Positions 27,898 through 38,278 of a stretch of 64,000 bases of DNA are shown in pieces (position 1 is the stretch's first letter; every line of letters begins with the position of its first letter). The stretch is from the NCBI GenBank assembly GCA_943789425.1, contig CALSUB010000013.1, positions 1 through 64,000 on the forward strand. Reading direction: 5' to 3'. The notes under the pieces were generated by a model. It did not search any database. It was not told the origin of the DNA and saw only the letters and a list, made by a program, of their open reading frames with translations. The DNA is from an uncultured Luminiphilus sp. (GTDB lineage: Bacteria; Pseudomonadota; Gammaproteobacteria; Pseudomonadales; Halieaceae). A program made the position numbers and the translations under genes.

Positions 27898-29451
27898 TCA
27901 ACCCGTGGCAATCACGGGTGATTGAAAATCTTCTGGAAATTGATTGATTGCGCTGAGCACCGGATTGGGCGTCAAGCCACCCATTGCGCAGAGCGAGCCT
28001 TGCGTCATCACATCGCACAAATCACGGAGCAGCGCTGTATTCCCCGCGACATCTTGCCCAGCACGAATCTTGTCAATGGTCTCAACGCCGCGGACGGCTC
28101 CTATTCGACAAGGCGTGCATTTTCCACAGGATTCCTCGACGCAGAAATCCATCGCAAAACGCGCCTGCTCAGCCATGTTCACGGTCTCGTCAAACACAAC
28201 GATACCGCCGTGACCGATCATGCCCCCCGCTTCTGCCAATGCCTCATAGGTCATCGCCACATCGAGCTTGTCATCGGGCAGATAAGCGCCCAGTGGTCCG
28301 CCAAGCTGGACTGCCCTGATCGGTCTACCTGAGCGAGTCCCGCCGCCAAAATCCGCGACCAATGCGCGTGCGGTAATTCCAAAAGCGGTCTCTACAATGC
28401 CACCGTGAGCGATATTACCCGCCAACTGGAATACCTGCGTCCCCAGGGAGCGTTCCTGCCCCAATGCGGCATAGGCCTCCGCGCCGCGGGCCAGAATCGA
28501 CGGCACGCTAGCAATTGTCAGGACGTTATTGATCACCGTAGGCGTGCCAAACAGGCCCTTGATGGCGGGCAGTGGCGGCTTAGCGCGCACCATACCGCGC
28601 CGCCCCTCAAGGCTTTCTAGCATCGCGGTCTCTTCGCCGCACACATAAGAGCCCGCACCGACCCGAATCTCGACATCAAAGTTGAGCTCAGAGCCCAAAA
28701 TACCCTCGCCCAGCCAGCCCTGCTCCCGGGCAATCCAGATCGCCGCCTGTAGGGTGGCGATGGCGTCAGGATACTCTGAACGCAGGTAGACCAGCCCCCG
28801 GTCAGCACCCACTGCGTGGGCGGCAATGGTCATGCCCTCCAGCAAGCAAAAGGGGTCTCCCTCCATCAGCATTCGGTCGGCAAAGGTGCCGCTATCGCCC
28901 TCATCGGCGTTGACACAAATATATTTATGGGCTGCCGCAGACGGTGATTCACCAGCGTGCGGTGCCGGCGATTGATCCGCCACTGTGCGCCACTTAATGC
29001 CAGCCGGAAAGCCCGCGCCGCCGCGTCCGCGCAGCCCGGAATCCGTCACGGCCTGTACGACATCACTGCCACTCATGGCGAGTGCATTTTTCAGACCGGA
29101 GAGACCACCGTGAGCGAGATAATCCTCTGGGTCGATCGGATCAGTGACTCCAACCCGCTCATAGATCCAACGATTTTGGCGCGCCAGATAATCGATCTCC
29201 TCCACCACACCGACATATTGCGTGCTCTGCTCATCGGGCAAGCCAGCCTCGATCTGGGCGGCGGTCATATTCGCCCAGCCCACCCTGGCGCCATGTCGCG
29301 ATTCGGCACGCTCCACCAGCGGCTCCATCCACAGCATGCCGCGACTCCCATTGCGGATGACGGTTTCACCGCGGCCCTCGAGCGCCAGGGCGACCGCATC
29401 GGCACCCATGGAGCGAGCCGCCGCGTCGCGGGGTACAAACCAGATACTCAC
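27898..29451 (-). CDS. fdsB: NAD-dependent formate dehydrogenase beta (NuoF-like, NADH/FMN) subunit
   Basis: An intact 517-residue NuoF-type flavoprotein with a short thioredoxin-like N-terminus. The NAD-binding 'GLRGRGGAGFPAGIKW', FMN-binding 'ICVNADEGDSGTFADR', 'GAGSYVCGEETAMLESLEG' and the 4Fe-4S 'ESCGKCTPCRIG' are all present. It carries electrons from formate to NAD+. The start overlaps the fdsG stop by four bases (ATGA), consistent with a translationally coupled operon. Confidence 0.94.
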   Translation of the reverse strand: MSIWFVPRDAAARSMGADAVALALEGRGETVIRNGSRGMLWMEPLVERAESRHGARVGWANMTAAQIEAGLPDEQSTQYVGVVEEIDYLARQNRWIYERVGVTDPIDPEDYLAHGGLSGLKNALAMSGSDVVQAVTDSGLRGRGGAGFPAGIKWRTVADQSPAPHAGESPSAAAHKYICVNADEGDSGTFADRMLMEGDPFCLLEGMTIAAHAVGADRGLVYLRSEYPDAIATLQAAIWIAREQGWLGEGILGSELNFDVEIRVGAGSYVCGEETAMLESLEGRRGMVRAKPPLPAIKGLFGTPTVINNVLTIASVPSILARGAEAYAALGQERSLGTQVFQLAGNIAHGGIVETAFGITARALVADFGGGTRSGRPIRAVQLGGPLGAYLPDDKLDVAMTYEALAEAGGMIGHGGIVVFDETVNMAEQARFAMDFCVEESCGKCTPCRIGAVRGVETIDKIRAGQDVAGNTALLRDLCDVMTQGSLCAMGGLTPNPVLSAINQFPEDFQSPVIATG

Positions 29452-29939
29452 AATGCCTCCCCTGTTGCTTGAGCCTGTGTCACGGCGGCTTTCAGCCGCG
29501 CAACATCAGCACAGCCCATTAACTCGCCGTCGACCAGCGCCGCAGGACCCAATGCGCAGTTACCCAAACAAAAAATGGGCTCATCGACACCCGTGAGCCC
29601 TGCCAGTACTGCGTCATCACCGCAGGCGGCAGCCCAATCGGTTTTCAACTCGCGGCCACCCACCGCCTGACAGGCCTCGGCTGCACACAGCCGCACCGGC
29701 ACCGCAGGGGGCGGGGTATCGCGAAGATCTGCATAAAAAGTGAATACACCGTGTGCGTCGGCGCGGGAAACATTGCAAGCCTTGGCTATCATGCCCACGG
29801 CGTCACCGGGCACATAACCAAAGTGTGCCTGCACCGCCTGCAGACACAGCAGCACTGGACCAGGCTCTGCTGCGACAATAGGCGCGATCAGTGCTTCGGC
29901 CGCCTCAGCCTGCCATTCTGGATAACGTGAGTGATTCAT
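29448..29939 (-). CDS. fdsG: NAD-dependent formate dehydrogenase gamma (NuoE-like) subunit
   Basis: 163 residues. A helical N-terminus (EALIAPIVAAEPGPVLLCLQ) precedes 'FGYVPGDAVGMIAKACNVSR', 'VFTFYADLR' and the thioredoxin-like 2Fe-2S domain with CAAEACQAVGG and CLGNCALGPAAL. It is the NuoE equivalent of the FDH complex. It overlaps fdhD upstream by four bases and fdsB downstream by four. Confidence 0.92.
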   Translation of the reverse strand: MNHSRYPEWQAEAAEALIAPIVAAEPGPVLLCLQAVQAHFGYVPGDAVGMIAKACNVSRADAHGVFTFYADLRDTPPPAVPVRLCAAEACQAVGGRELKTDWAAACGDDAVLAGLTGVDEPIFCLGNCALGPAALVDGELMGCADVARLKAAVTQAQATGEAL

Positions 29940-30775
29940 GGCGCGACGCGATCTCCCCCAGCATAAACATTCAGGCGGTCATCCCGGGTAAACCCGACCA
30001 ATACCAGGCCATGGGCCCTAGCCAGATCTACTGCCAGTGTTGTCGGCCCGGATACCGCTACAATCGCCGCCAGGCAAGCTCTGAGCGCCTTGGCAACAAT
30101 CTCATAAGAGACCCGACCACTGACCACCAAAGTGTGATCGGTGAGTGGGTAGTCCTCGCTGAGGAATGCACTCCCGATCACTTTATCCACCGCATTATGG
30201 CGCCCTACATCTTCCCGTACCACCTGTAAAATACCATTCGGCGACACGATCGCTGCGGCGTGCAAAGACCCCGTCAGCTCAAACATTTTCTGTTCGCCGC
30301 GCATCGCTTCCACCCACGCGTGTGCATCCTGAGGCGTGAGCTGCCAGCCCTCGGTCTGCAGCATCGCGCGGGGTTGAGGCGTGGCTTCAATGACCTCGGC
30401 ACTGCAAATACCGCAGGAGCTCGAGGTGAGGTAAGCCCGAGGCTTCGGAATATCGACCGATGGCGCCACGCTCAACGAGACCGTATCGACCGCTTCCTCT
30501 ATTCCTCGCGCCCGTGACGCCGCTGCCCCGTCGCGCTCAATCTTCACTATTTGACCGCGCGCCGTGAGATCGGTCTCGCTACCAAGCCAACCCACCGCAA
30601 GGTCCTCATCGTGACCCGGCGTGCGCATGGTCGTCGCGAGCACTTTGCCATCGACTGCTATCGACAGCGGCGCTTCGACCACGACAGGGTCAAAGTCTTC
30701 TTGCGATATTGCGCCGGACGCCGTGACGGCGCTAACGCGCCGCACCGGTCGGGGATCCGTCGCGTGGGACGTCAT
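29936..30775 (-). CDS. fdhD: formate dehydrogenase accessory sulfurtransferase
   Basis: A 279-residue FdhD-family protein. It shows the 'TMRTPGHDEDLAVGWLGSE' segment, the CxxC sulfur-transfer loop 'TSSSCGICSAEVIE', 'HAAAIVSPNGILQVVREDVG', 'RHNAVDKVIGSA' and 'VVSGRVSYEIVAKALRACLA'. FdhD passes sulfur from IscS to the molybdenum cofactor before insertion into formate dehydrogenase, which matches its place between fhs and fdsG. Its ATG overlaps the fhs TGA by one base. Confidence 0.93.
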   Translation of the reverse strand: MTSHATDPRPVRRVSAVTASGAISQEDFDPVVVEAPLSIAVDGKVLATTMRTPGHDEDLAVGWLGSETDLTARGQIVKIERDGAAASRARGIEEAVDTVSLSVAPSVDIPKPRAYLTSSSCGICSAEVIEATPQPRAMLQTEGWQLTPQDAHAWVEAMRGEQKMFELTGSLHAAAIVSPNGILQVVREDVGRHNAVDKVIGSAFLSEDYPLTDHTLVVSGRVSYEIVAKALRACLAAIVAVSGPTTLAVDLARAHGLVLVGFTRDDRLNVYAGGDRVAP

Positions 30776-32459
30776 CAGAAAAGGCCTACGATTTGTCCGT
30801 TAACCACGTCGATCTTCTCACTTGCTGGCGCCTTGGGCAGACCTGGCATGGTCATCACATCGCCACAAATCGCCACCACAAAACCGGCGCCAACCGAGAG
30901 CCGCACTTCGCGGATATCCATCACGTGGTCGGTCGGAGCGCCCTTGAGCGCAGGGTCGGTCGAGAACGAGTACGGCGTTTTGGCAATGCATACAGGCAGA
31001 TGGCCATAACCGCCATCGGTGAGTTCCTTGATGCGCTCACGCACCTTGGTATTCGCGGTGATTTCACTCGCGTGATAAACCTTGGTCGCCACTGCTTCCA
31101 GTTTCTCCCACAGCGAGAGCTCCGCCGAGTAAACAAAAGAATCGTGAGGCTGATTGGCCGGCGTGGCATCGGCGTCACAGATTTCGGCCACCATGTGCGC
31201 CAGGTCAGTTGCTCCCGCACCCCCATTCGCCCAGTGACTCGATAGGGCCACTTTGACGCCCAGCGCCTTGCAATGCTCCATGACCAGCTCGACCTCTGCA
31301 TCCGTGTCGGCGACAAACTGATTAATCGACACCACTGCGGGCACGCCGTAGTTCTCGCGCAGGTTGTTGATGTGCCGGTTCAAGTTGGCAAGCCCCGCCC
31401 GCAGCGCCGGCAGGTTTTCTTGTGTCAGGTCCTCGCGCGCGACACCACCATGAAACTTCAGGGCACGAATCGTCGCGACCAGCACACCGGCCGACGGGCG
31501 AATGCCCGCCGAGCGGCACTTAATATCAATAAACTTCTCAGCGCCCAGGTCTGCGCCAAAGCCAGCCTCGGTCACCACGTAATCCGCGAGTCGAAGTCCG
31601 GCCATGGTGGCGATTACGCTGTTGCAACCGTGGGCAATATTGGCAAACGGCCCACCGTGCACGAACGACGGCGTTCCCTCGAGGGTCTGCACCAGGTTGG
31701 GCGCCAATGCGTCCTTCAGCACAGCGGTGAGTGCGCCCTCCGCCTTCAGGTCTGATGCCGTCACCGGCTCACGCTCGCGGGTATACGCAACCACAATCCG
31801 CCCAAGGCGTGTTTTCAGGTCGTCGAGATCCGTCGCCAGGCAGAAGATCGCCATGATTTCAGAGGCCACCACAATGTCGAAACCGTCCTGACGGGGGTAC
31901 CCATTGCCGGGGCCACCGAGGGATACAGTGATATCGCGCAGCGCGCGGTCATTCATGTCCAATACACGCTTCCAGGTGACGCGGCGCACATCAATGCCCA
32001 GCGCGTTGCCGTGATGAATGTGATTGTCGAGTAGCGCGGACAGCAGGTTATTGGCCACACCGATTGCATGCAGATCACCGTTGAAGTGCAGGTTGATGTC
32101 TTCCATCGGAATCACCTGCGCGTAACCACCGCCCGCTGCACCTCCCTTCATCCCGAACACCGGGCCCAGTGACGGCTCGCGCAGGCAGATGACAGCGTCT
32201 TTTCCAATGTGCCGCAGCGCATCCCCCAAACCCACAGTCGTAGTGGTCTTACCCTCACCTGCCGGCGTTGGACTGACGGCGGTCACCAGAATCATACGAG
32301 CACTCTGCGCACCGGCTGCTCGAGCAGCCAATTTAAATTGACCTTGCCTTTTATCCGGCCATAAGGCTCGAGCGCCTCATCGGGTATCTGCAGCTTATCC
32401 GCGATCTGCGTAATAGGGTGAGGCGTTGCCGCCTGAGCGATTTCAATATCCGATGCCAT
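30775..32459 (-). CDS. fhs: formate-tetrahydrofolate ligase, frameshifted
   Basis: About 561 residues after joining. The N-terminus ([20 protein letters not shown], '[14 protein letters not shown]') joins across a break near 32335 to '[20 protein letters not shown]', with the ATP P-loop. '[20 protein letters not shown]', '[20 protein letters not shown]', '[17 protein letters not shown]' and '[20 protein letters not shown]' follow. The enzyme interconverts formate, THF and ATP with 10-formyl-THF. Beside formate dehydrogenase and demethylases it probably runs toward formate plus ATP. The start at 32459 is chosen because GGAG lies nine bases upstream; ATGs at 32465 and 32474 are too close or have no such site. 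Confidence 0.92.
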
Positions 32460-33286
32460 GTGCATGTGCTCCAATGGAGTGGTTCAAGTTTAGGACTATT
32501 TTTAGTAATTGGGAGTCGCGATTCGGCGAGATCGATGACTTGTTAATGCCGAGCAGCCTTCCTCAGCGATCCCTGCCAACAAAAGGCTTACCGTGGCAAC
32601 GGGCTCGGTTGATAACTGACTACTCGGTCTCCCAGGATTGCGATGCTGCTTTATCATTATTCTCCTCCCCCACCGATACGCCCAAGGGCGCCTTGCCACA
32701 ATGAAGATCGGGAGCCCTTGTGAATTTTCTCTGGACAGATCCGCCATCGCTCTGCCCCCCAGCGGGCGCCATTATTGTGAGATTGTCAGGGCATGGCAAA
32801 CGCTAAAAAGCGCAAAATCACCCCCCGGTAAAAAGTGTCGTTTTTTGATGCACCCATGTCGTTCCAGAGCCCACTTATTTGGCATTTTTTGGTTTATTTC
32901 GACGCGCATCCTCTCATCTGAAAACGAGCACTCATAAGGGGAAGTTGGGTGAACGTGGCGGAGCGCCGGTGACTGCTTCTCACATTGCCTTTTGCGCGTC
33001 TGCCTGCCCCGCAGGCGGCTTTGCACATCCAGAAGGAATCACGCACGCAGCGGGCGATCATCGAGCCCTCACTATTGATCCGAATAGCCGCACTGTCACG
33101 GGCAAAAGGTAGATTGGGCATTAATCAGTGATTCATTGCGCAACTGTCGCTAAATGCTATTGCCACAGAGCGCCAGTTCTGTAGTGTGGTGTTGATTCAC
33201 CGCGACGCGCTCCCCATGACCTAAAGCAGAGGCTTTGGTATGCGAATATCACGCTCACTAGAAAAACCATTTACGGAGATTTCCAT
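32460..33286. other. 827-bp non-coding stretch upstream of fhs and the DUF1254 gene
   Basis: This divergent region must hold promoters for the fhs-fds operon and the lipoprotein gene. Frames of up to 99 codons exist but have no recognisable domain, ribosome site or composition to support them. GCCTGC...GCAGGC (33002-33016) is a 6-bp hairpin without a T-run. No copy of the 33-bp operator-like element was found here. Nothing else is seen. Confidence 0.4.
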
Positions 33287-34365
33287 ATGATCAAGTCGCT
33301 CTTTACTGTTGCACTGGGTCTGAGCATTGCACTAACGGTTGCCTGCTCACCCAAAACGGAAGAGGCCTCGGCGCCGCCGACAACCGCCACTGATGACGGG
33401 CCCAATCTTGCCGCCCTTCACGCCGACGACATGGGCGAGAAGATTCCGGTGACGCTCGAGAACTATGAGGTCGCAGAGAGCGACTTGGCGTTCTACAACG
33501 TTACCAAGCTCGTTGGGATGAATACCTTCTTTCACTTCCCTACCGGCGCGTTTGATCTCGACAATCAAACCGTTGTGAGAATGAATCGAGACACTTACTA
33601 CAGCGCGGCTGTCATCGACACAACACAGGGTGCCTCCATCACCATCCCCGAGACCAATGGCCGCTATCTGTCAGTGATGGTGGTCCAGAATGACCACTAC
33701 ATTGATGAAGTATTTCTCGCGCCGGGCACCCATGAGATCACCAGTGAAACGGAGTTTGCGATGGTGGCAATGCGCATCCGTGCCAATCAGAGCGACCCCG
33801 ACGATGATGCGGCGATCGCCGCACTGCGCGCCGGCGTCAAGTTGGAAGTGGGTGGCAACGGCTCGCACACGTGAGACCCAATTACGATATGGAGCAGCTG
33901 GTCGCGTTGCGCGATGAGCTAACCGTAGAGGGCACCAAGCTGGGCACTCTGATGGGCATGCAAGGCGCACACGGCACGATCGAGCCGACAATGCATTTGT
34001 ATGGCACTGCTATCGGCTGGGGGCTTTTACCCGATGCACAGGCGCAGTACTTGGGCTCTCCCAAGTTCAACAACGACGGCTGCTACATGGCCTCCTACCC
34101 TTCTCCACCCTTTAACGATCCGGGGTTTTTCTCAATCACTATGTATGACGCGGAAGGTTGGATCTACAGAGAAGACGGCATCCTGAATGAGTTCAATATG
34201 ACCTTAAATGAGGACGGCTCTTTTGATGCGTACTTTGGCGAGTGTGGTGACGTCGACAACCACCTCCCGACCGTTGAGGGCTGGAACTACATTCTTCGCA
34301 TCTATGAGCCCAAACTAGAAGAGCTAGAGAACTTCCGGCTCCCCGAGATGATAAAAATCAGCTGA
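33287..34365 (+). CDS. DUF1254/DUF1214 lipoprotein-like protein, frameshifted
   Basis: About 358 residues after joining across a break near 33865. A hydrophobic N-terminus (LFTVALGLSIALTVAC) looks like a signal peptide, probably lipid-modified at the cysteine, though TVAC is not an ideal lipobox. The first half has DUF1254 features (FFHFPTGAFDLDNQTVVRMN, 'RDTYYSAAVIDTT') and the second DUF1214 features ('GWGLLPDAQAQYLG', 'GFFSITMYDAEGWIYREDG'). The biochemical role is unknown; the family is often periplasmic. The gene has a GGAG ribosome site and is followed by the amidohydrolase. Confidence 0.75.
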
Positions 34366-34501
34366 TCATCCGGTCTGAGCACGTGGGCACCGAGTAGCGT
34401 GCCCGCGCGCTCGGTCTTTTTAAGCGCCGGCGTATCGGCTACCCTTCACCCCTCGAAAAACCATGCCGTAGCACACGACAGAACGCTCAGGGGGCAACAC
34501 C

Positions 34502-36371
34502 GTGACACAGAATTGGGATCTATTGATTCAAGGCGCCAAGGTATTTGATGGCAGTGGCGCATTGCCGCGTATTCAAGACGTGGCCGTGCGTGATGGCAAG
34601 ATTGCGGCGCGGGGCGACGACCTACCCGCCAACGCCGCGTCGGAGGTAGTGGATGGCAGCCAGCAGTGGCTGGTCCCGGGCATGCTCGATATCCACACCC
34701 ATTTGGATCTCGAAGTCGACGTAGAGCCCGCCCTACCAGAGGTAGTGCGCCATGGCACCACTACGGTACTGGTCGGTAACTGTAGCCTCGGCACCAGCTT
34801 TGGCACTCAGCAATCCGGGGAGCAAGAACCCATCGTGGACTGCTTTACCCGGGTCGAAAACATCCCGAAAACCGTACTGCGTAAAGTCGCTGAGAAGATC
34901 ACTTGGGATAACACCGGCGACTATATGGACCACTTCGACAACATGCCTCTAGGACCGAATATTGCCGCCTTTGTGCCGCATTCGATGCTACGCGTGGAAG
35001 TGATGGGCCTCGAGGGCAGCGTGAGTCGCAAGCCCACTGAGGCAGAGCTCTGCAAAATGGAAGAGATGCTCGAAGCCGCTATGCTACAAGGCTATATGGG
35101 CCTCAGCACCGATGGCCTGCCTTTTCACTATCTCTCGAACGATCCCAACACCGACAAACGCATCCCAACCCAGTTCGCGAGTTTTAAAGAACTCCGCCGC
35201 CTGCTTAAGATCGTGCGCAAGTATGACCGGGTATGGCAGACCACCCCCATCATTGAAAACCGCTTGATGGCGCTTTTTTACTTTACGCTCACCAGCGGGC
35301 GCCTCTTCGGCAAGCCATTAAAAACCTCAGCACTCTCTGCGATGGAAATGACGGTGGCACCCAAGACCGCCAAGCTGTTTTTGAATGTCGCGAAACTGCT
35401 CAACACCCGCCTCTTCAAGGGCAAGCTGCACTTTCAGGCGCTGGGCACCAACTTTCGCGTGTGGTCCGACGGCATCGTGAGCCCGCTTTTTGAGGAAATG
35501 AAATCAACCGCCCAATTGATCGCGAAAGAGTACGAGGATCGCGAAGGTCGCATGGCACTGCTCAATAACCCCGAATGGGTGGCGCTGTATCGCAAGGAGT
35601 GGATGCATGGCCGAACCGGTGGCGACTTCGCCAGTTGGAAAACCAGAAAAGGCTTTCCGGATTCGCTGGTGATTCGCGACGGTAGCCTGCTGATTTTCGA
35701 CGGCGCGCCCGTGGCTGAATGGGATGGCGAGTCCATGGCCGATGTCATGGCCAGGGTTCAGCGGCACCATGGTGGCGATAGTGAGGCAGCGCGTTCTGAT
35801 GCAGAGCGCGAGGCTTTTGATCGGTTTCCGAAAATGCTGGGTGATGATGCCGACTTCATGTTGCACATGATGCGCACCTACGACAAAAGCTTTCGTTTTT
35901 ACGCCGACATTGGCAACAAAGGACAATAAAGCCACGCTGGGGTTTTTGCTCGATGAGCAAGCCCTGCCCGGCTTTAATGATTCTGGTGCGCACATCACCA
36001 ATATGGCGTTCTTTGATTCCAATCTGATGTCGCTCAAGCTGGCCAAAGAACAAGATGAAGCCACGGTGGCACGCATGGTGCAACGGCTGACCTCGGAGCC
36101 TGCCGAGATCTTTGGGCTTGATGTCGGCACGCTCGAGATTGGCGCCCAGGCCGATATGGTGCTCATTAATCCGGATGCACTCGATGGCTGGCAGCCTGAC
36201 CAGACTCGCAAACTGGAATACCGCGAGATCTTTGGTCACCAGCAAATGGTGAATCGGCCCGAAGGCATTGTGGATTCGGTGTTCATTAAAGGTGTCATGG
36301 CGTGGAAGGACGGCATGGCGCAAGCTGCTTTAGGAGCAGAAACGTTGGGCCGCGCTCTGAGGGCGGCCTGA
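34502..36371 (+). CDS. amidohydrolase, N-acyl-D-amino-acid deacylase type, frameshifted
   Basis: About 622 residues. 'DLLIQGAKVFDGSGALPRIQ', 'LVPGMLDIHTHLDLEVDVEP' (the metal-binding HxH) and 'VRHGTTTVLVGNCSLG' are typical D-aminoacylase/dihydroorotase-superfamily segments. After a break near 35919 the frame continues 'NKATLGFLLDEQALPGFNDS' (metal-binding aspartate in GFNDSGAH), 'LTSEPAEIFGLDVGTLEIGA' and 'ADMVLINPDAL'. It probably hydrolyses an amide or cyclic amide; the substrate is unknown. Its length exceeds the usual ~490 residues because of an insertion in the middle (about residues 220-330). Confidence 0.82.
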
Positions 36372-36481
36372 GGCGATCCTGACTCTTTGCCAACGTCTGC
36401 CATCAACTACTGGGCTTTGACAAACTCCGGACGATACGTTGAGCTGGGGCTCTGTTCTGACTTGGACATGACATTAAGGGT

Positions 36482-38059
36482 ATGAGTGCCCCTGAGCAAT
36501 ATTTTACCTTCCTCAACATGAGGCGCACACGAGCGCGCTACGTGAAAACCGGGCGCTGGGTCGGGCTCATCGGCCTGAGTCTGCTCTTGGTCGCGTGTGC
36601 CTCGGCCCCTATGGTCAACGACAAACCCTCGAGCTATTTTAACGATCGCGAGGCAGTCGAGTCGCCGCTGACAGCTCTCGCATCAGCGCATCCTCGCTCC
36701 GGCGTTAGCCTGTTAGCGGATCCCGACGAAGCCCTCCAAAGCCGGCTGCATCTTGCAGCCCTCGCACAATCCACACTCGATCTTCAGTACTACCTTTGGC
36801 AAGGGGACGACAGCGGGCTGGCGCTCACGTACGAGGTGTTGCGCGCGGCCGAACGGGGTGTGCGGGTGCGGATTCTGCTGGACGATATTTACCACTCAGG
36901 GCGAGACAGCGCCTACCAAACGCTGGATTCTCACCCCAATGTGGAGGTTCGCCTTTTTAACCCCATGGGGAACCGGGGCTCGGTCAAACAGATGAACTAC
37001 GCCGTGGGTAAATCCACCTTTAATTACCGCATGCACAACAAGATTTTTCTGGTGGATGGCGTAGCGGCCATCCTCGGTGGTCGTAACATTGGCGACGAAT
37101 ACTTTGGGCGCGATGCCAGTTTTAATTTTCAAGACATGGACGCCATCGTCGTTGGCGAGGTCGCGGGCGATGCCGGCGGCGCCTTTGACCTGTTCTGGAA
37201 CGCGGAGCTCGCGATCCCGGTTGCCGTGTTCAATCAGCGAACGAGCCAAACCCTCACCGAGGAACAGATGGCGCGGTTAGTGGCGGCGCGTGAGCGGGTG
37301 AGGCCTGCCATGGAGCAAAATCAAGAAACGACAACCAGGGCGGACTGGTTACAGCGCTTTGCCAGCGACCTTTTGTGGACAGAGGCAGAGATTCTGGTTG
37401 ATCGTCCAGATCGGAGCAGCGAATTTCCCGATTCAGCGTTCACGACGTTCACGGGTGATGCTCATGCTCAGCCACGGGAGTCGGCTGTTATTCAAACCGC
37501 ATATCTGATTCCCAACGGACCAACGCTGACTCATTTGCGGCAGTTCGTTGCGCAAGGCATCGACATTCGCATCCTGACCAACTCGGCACAATCGAACAAT
37601 CACAGCTCAGTGCATGCCTACTATGCACCGTATCGCCAAAAACTCCTCGAGGGCGGGGTCGATTTGTACGAGTTGCAGGGAACGGGCAGCCTGGCGGCCT
37701 ATCTCGACCGGGCGGGCGAAGATGCACATGCTGGCTTACACACCAAGGCCATGGTCATTGACGATCGTGTGGCGGTAATTGGTTCTTACAATATGGACCC
37801 GCGCTCGCGGGTCTGGAATTCGGAGATTGCTCTGGTGGTGGAAAACCGTGATTTTGCGGCCGAGGTGCTAGCCGAGATGGCGCGTGATTTTGCTCCCGAG
37901 GCCGCCTGGCGGCTGTCGCTCGATGACGCCGGAGCGTTGGTGTGGAGTGGCGTGTCAGATGGCGAGCCGGTGCAACTCCAAAAAGACCCGGGCAGCAGCC
38001 GGTGGGATCGTTTTCTCTGGAGCATGATGCGCATCTTCCGCCTCGAAAACGAACTTTGA
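36482..38059 (+). CDS. phospholipase D-family lipoprotein (cardiolipin synthase ClsC-like)
   Basis: 525 residues, intact. A lipobox 'LLLVAC' (C39) after a basic N-terminus predicts a lipoprotein. Two HKD motifs are present: H185-N-K187 with D192 (HNKIFLVDG) and H420-T-K422 with D427 (HTKAMVIDD), followed by 'GSYNMDPRSRVWNSE'. This layout matches ClsC/YmdC-type phosphatidyltransferases that make cardiolipin from PE and PG, or related phospholipases D. ATG 36482 and in-frame ATG 36518 are both possible starts. The neighbouring NAPE-PLD-like gene also suggests phospholipid remodelling. Confidence 0.88.
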   Translation: MSAPEQYFTFLNMRRTRARYVKTGRWVGLIGLSLLLVACASAPMVNDKPSSYFNDREAVESPLTALASAHPRSGVSLLADPDEALQSRLHLAALAQSTLDLQYYLWQGDDSGLALTYEVLRAAERGVRVRILLDDIYHSGRDSAYQTLDSHPNVEVRLFNPMGNRGSVKQMNYAVGKSTFNYRMHNKIFLVDGVAAILGGRNIGDEYFGRDASFNFQDMDAIVVGEVAGDAGGAFDLFWNAELAIPVAVFNQRTSQTLTEEQMARLVAARERVRPAMEQNQETTTRADWLQRFASDLLWTEAEILVDRPDRSSEFPDSAFTTFTGDAHAQPRESAVIQTAYLIPNGPTLTHLRQFVAQGIDIRILTNSAQSNNHSSVHAYYAPYRQKLLEGGVDLYELQGTGSLAAYLDRAGEDAHAGLHTKAMVIDDRVAVIGSYNMDPRSRVWNSEIALVVENRDFAAEVLAEMARDFAPEAAWRLSLDDAGALVWSGVSDGEPVQLQKDPGSSRWDRFLWSMMRIFRLENEL

Positions 38060-38278
38060 TGTGCGCAACAGGCCTAAGCGAATCGCTCGACTCGACACTT
38101 TATCTGCTGGCAATTTGATCTGCGGGCAATCTGATCTACGGCTAATTTGGCCGGTAAGCGACCAAACGATGGGCTAGCTTGCCGCTCGATAGTCAGCAGA
38201 GCGTGCGCTTGGCTGATCCTCAACCCGCATCGGCGCGTATCGCTACATTCATATCGGTAATCCATACCGTTAATCAAG

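Noticed and set aside
33002-33016. Hairpin GCCTGC...GCAGGC as terminator
   Set aside because: No T-run follows and no transcript is known to end here.
32638-33112. Frames of 77-99 codons upstream of fhs
   Set aside because: No ribosome site, no domain, and composition not resembling the neighbouring genes.
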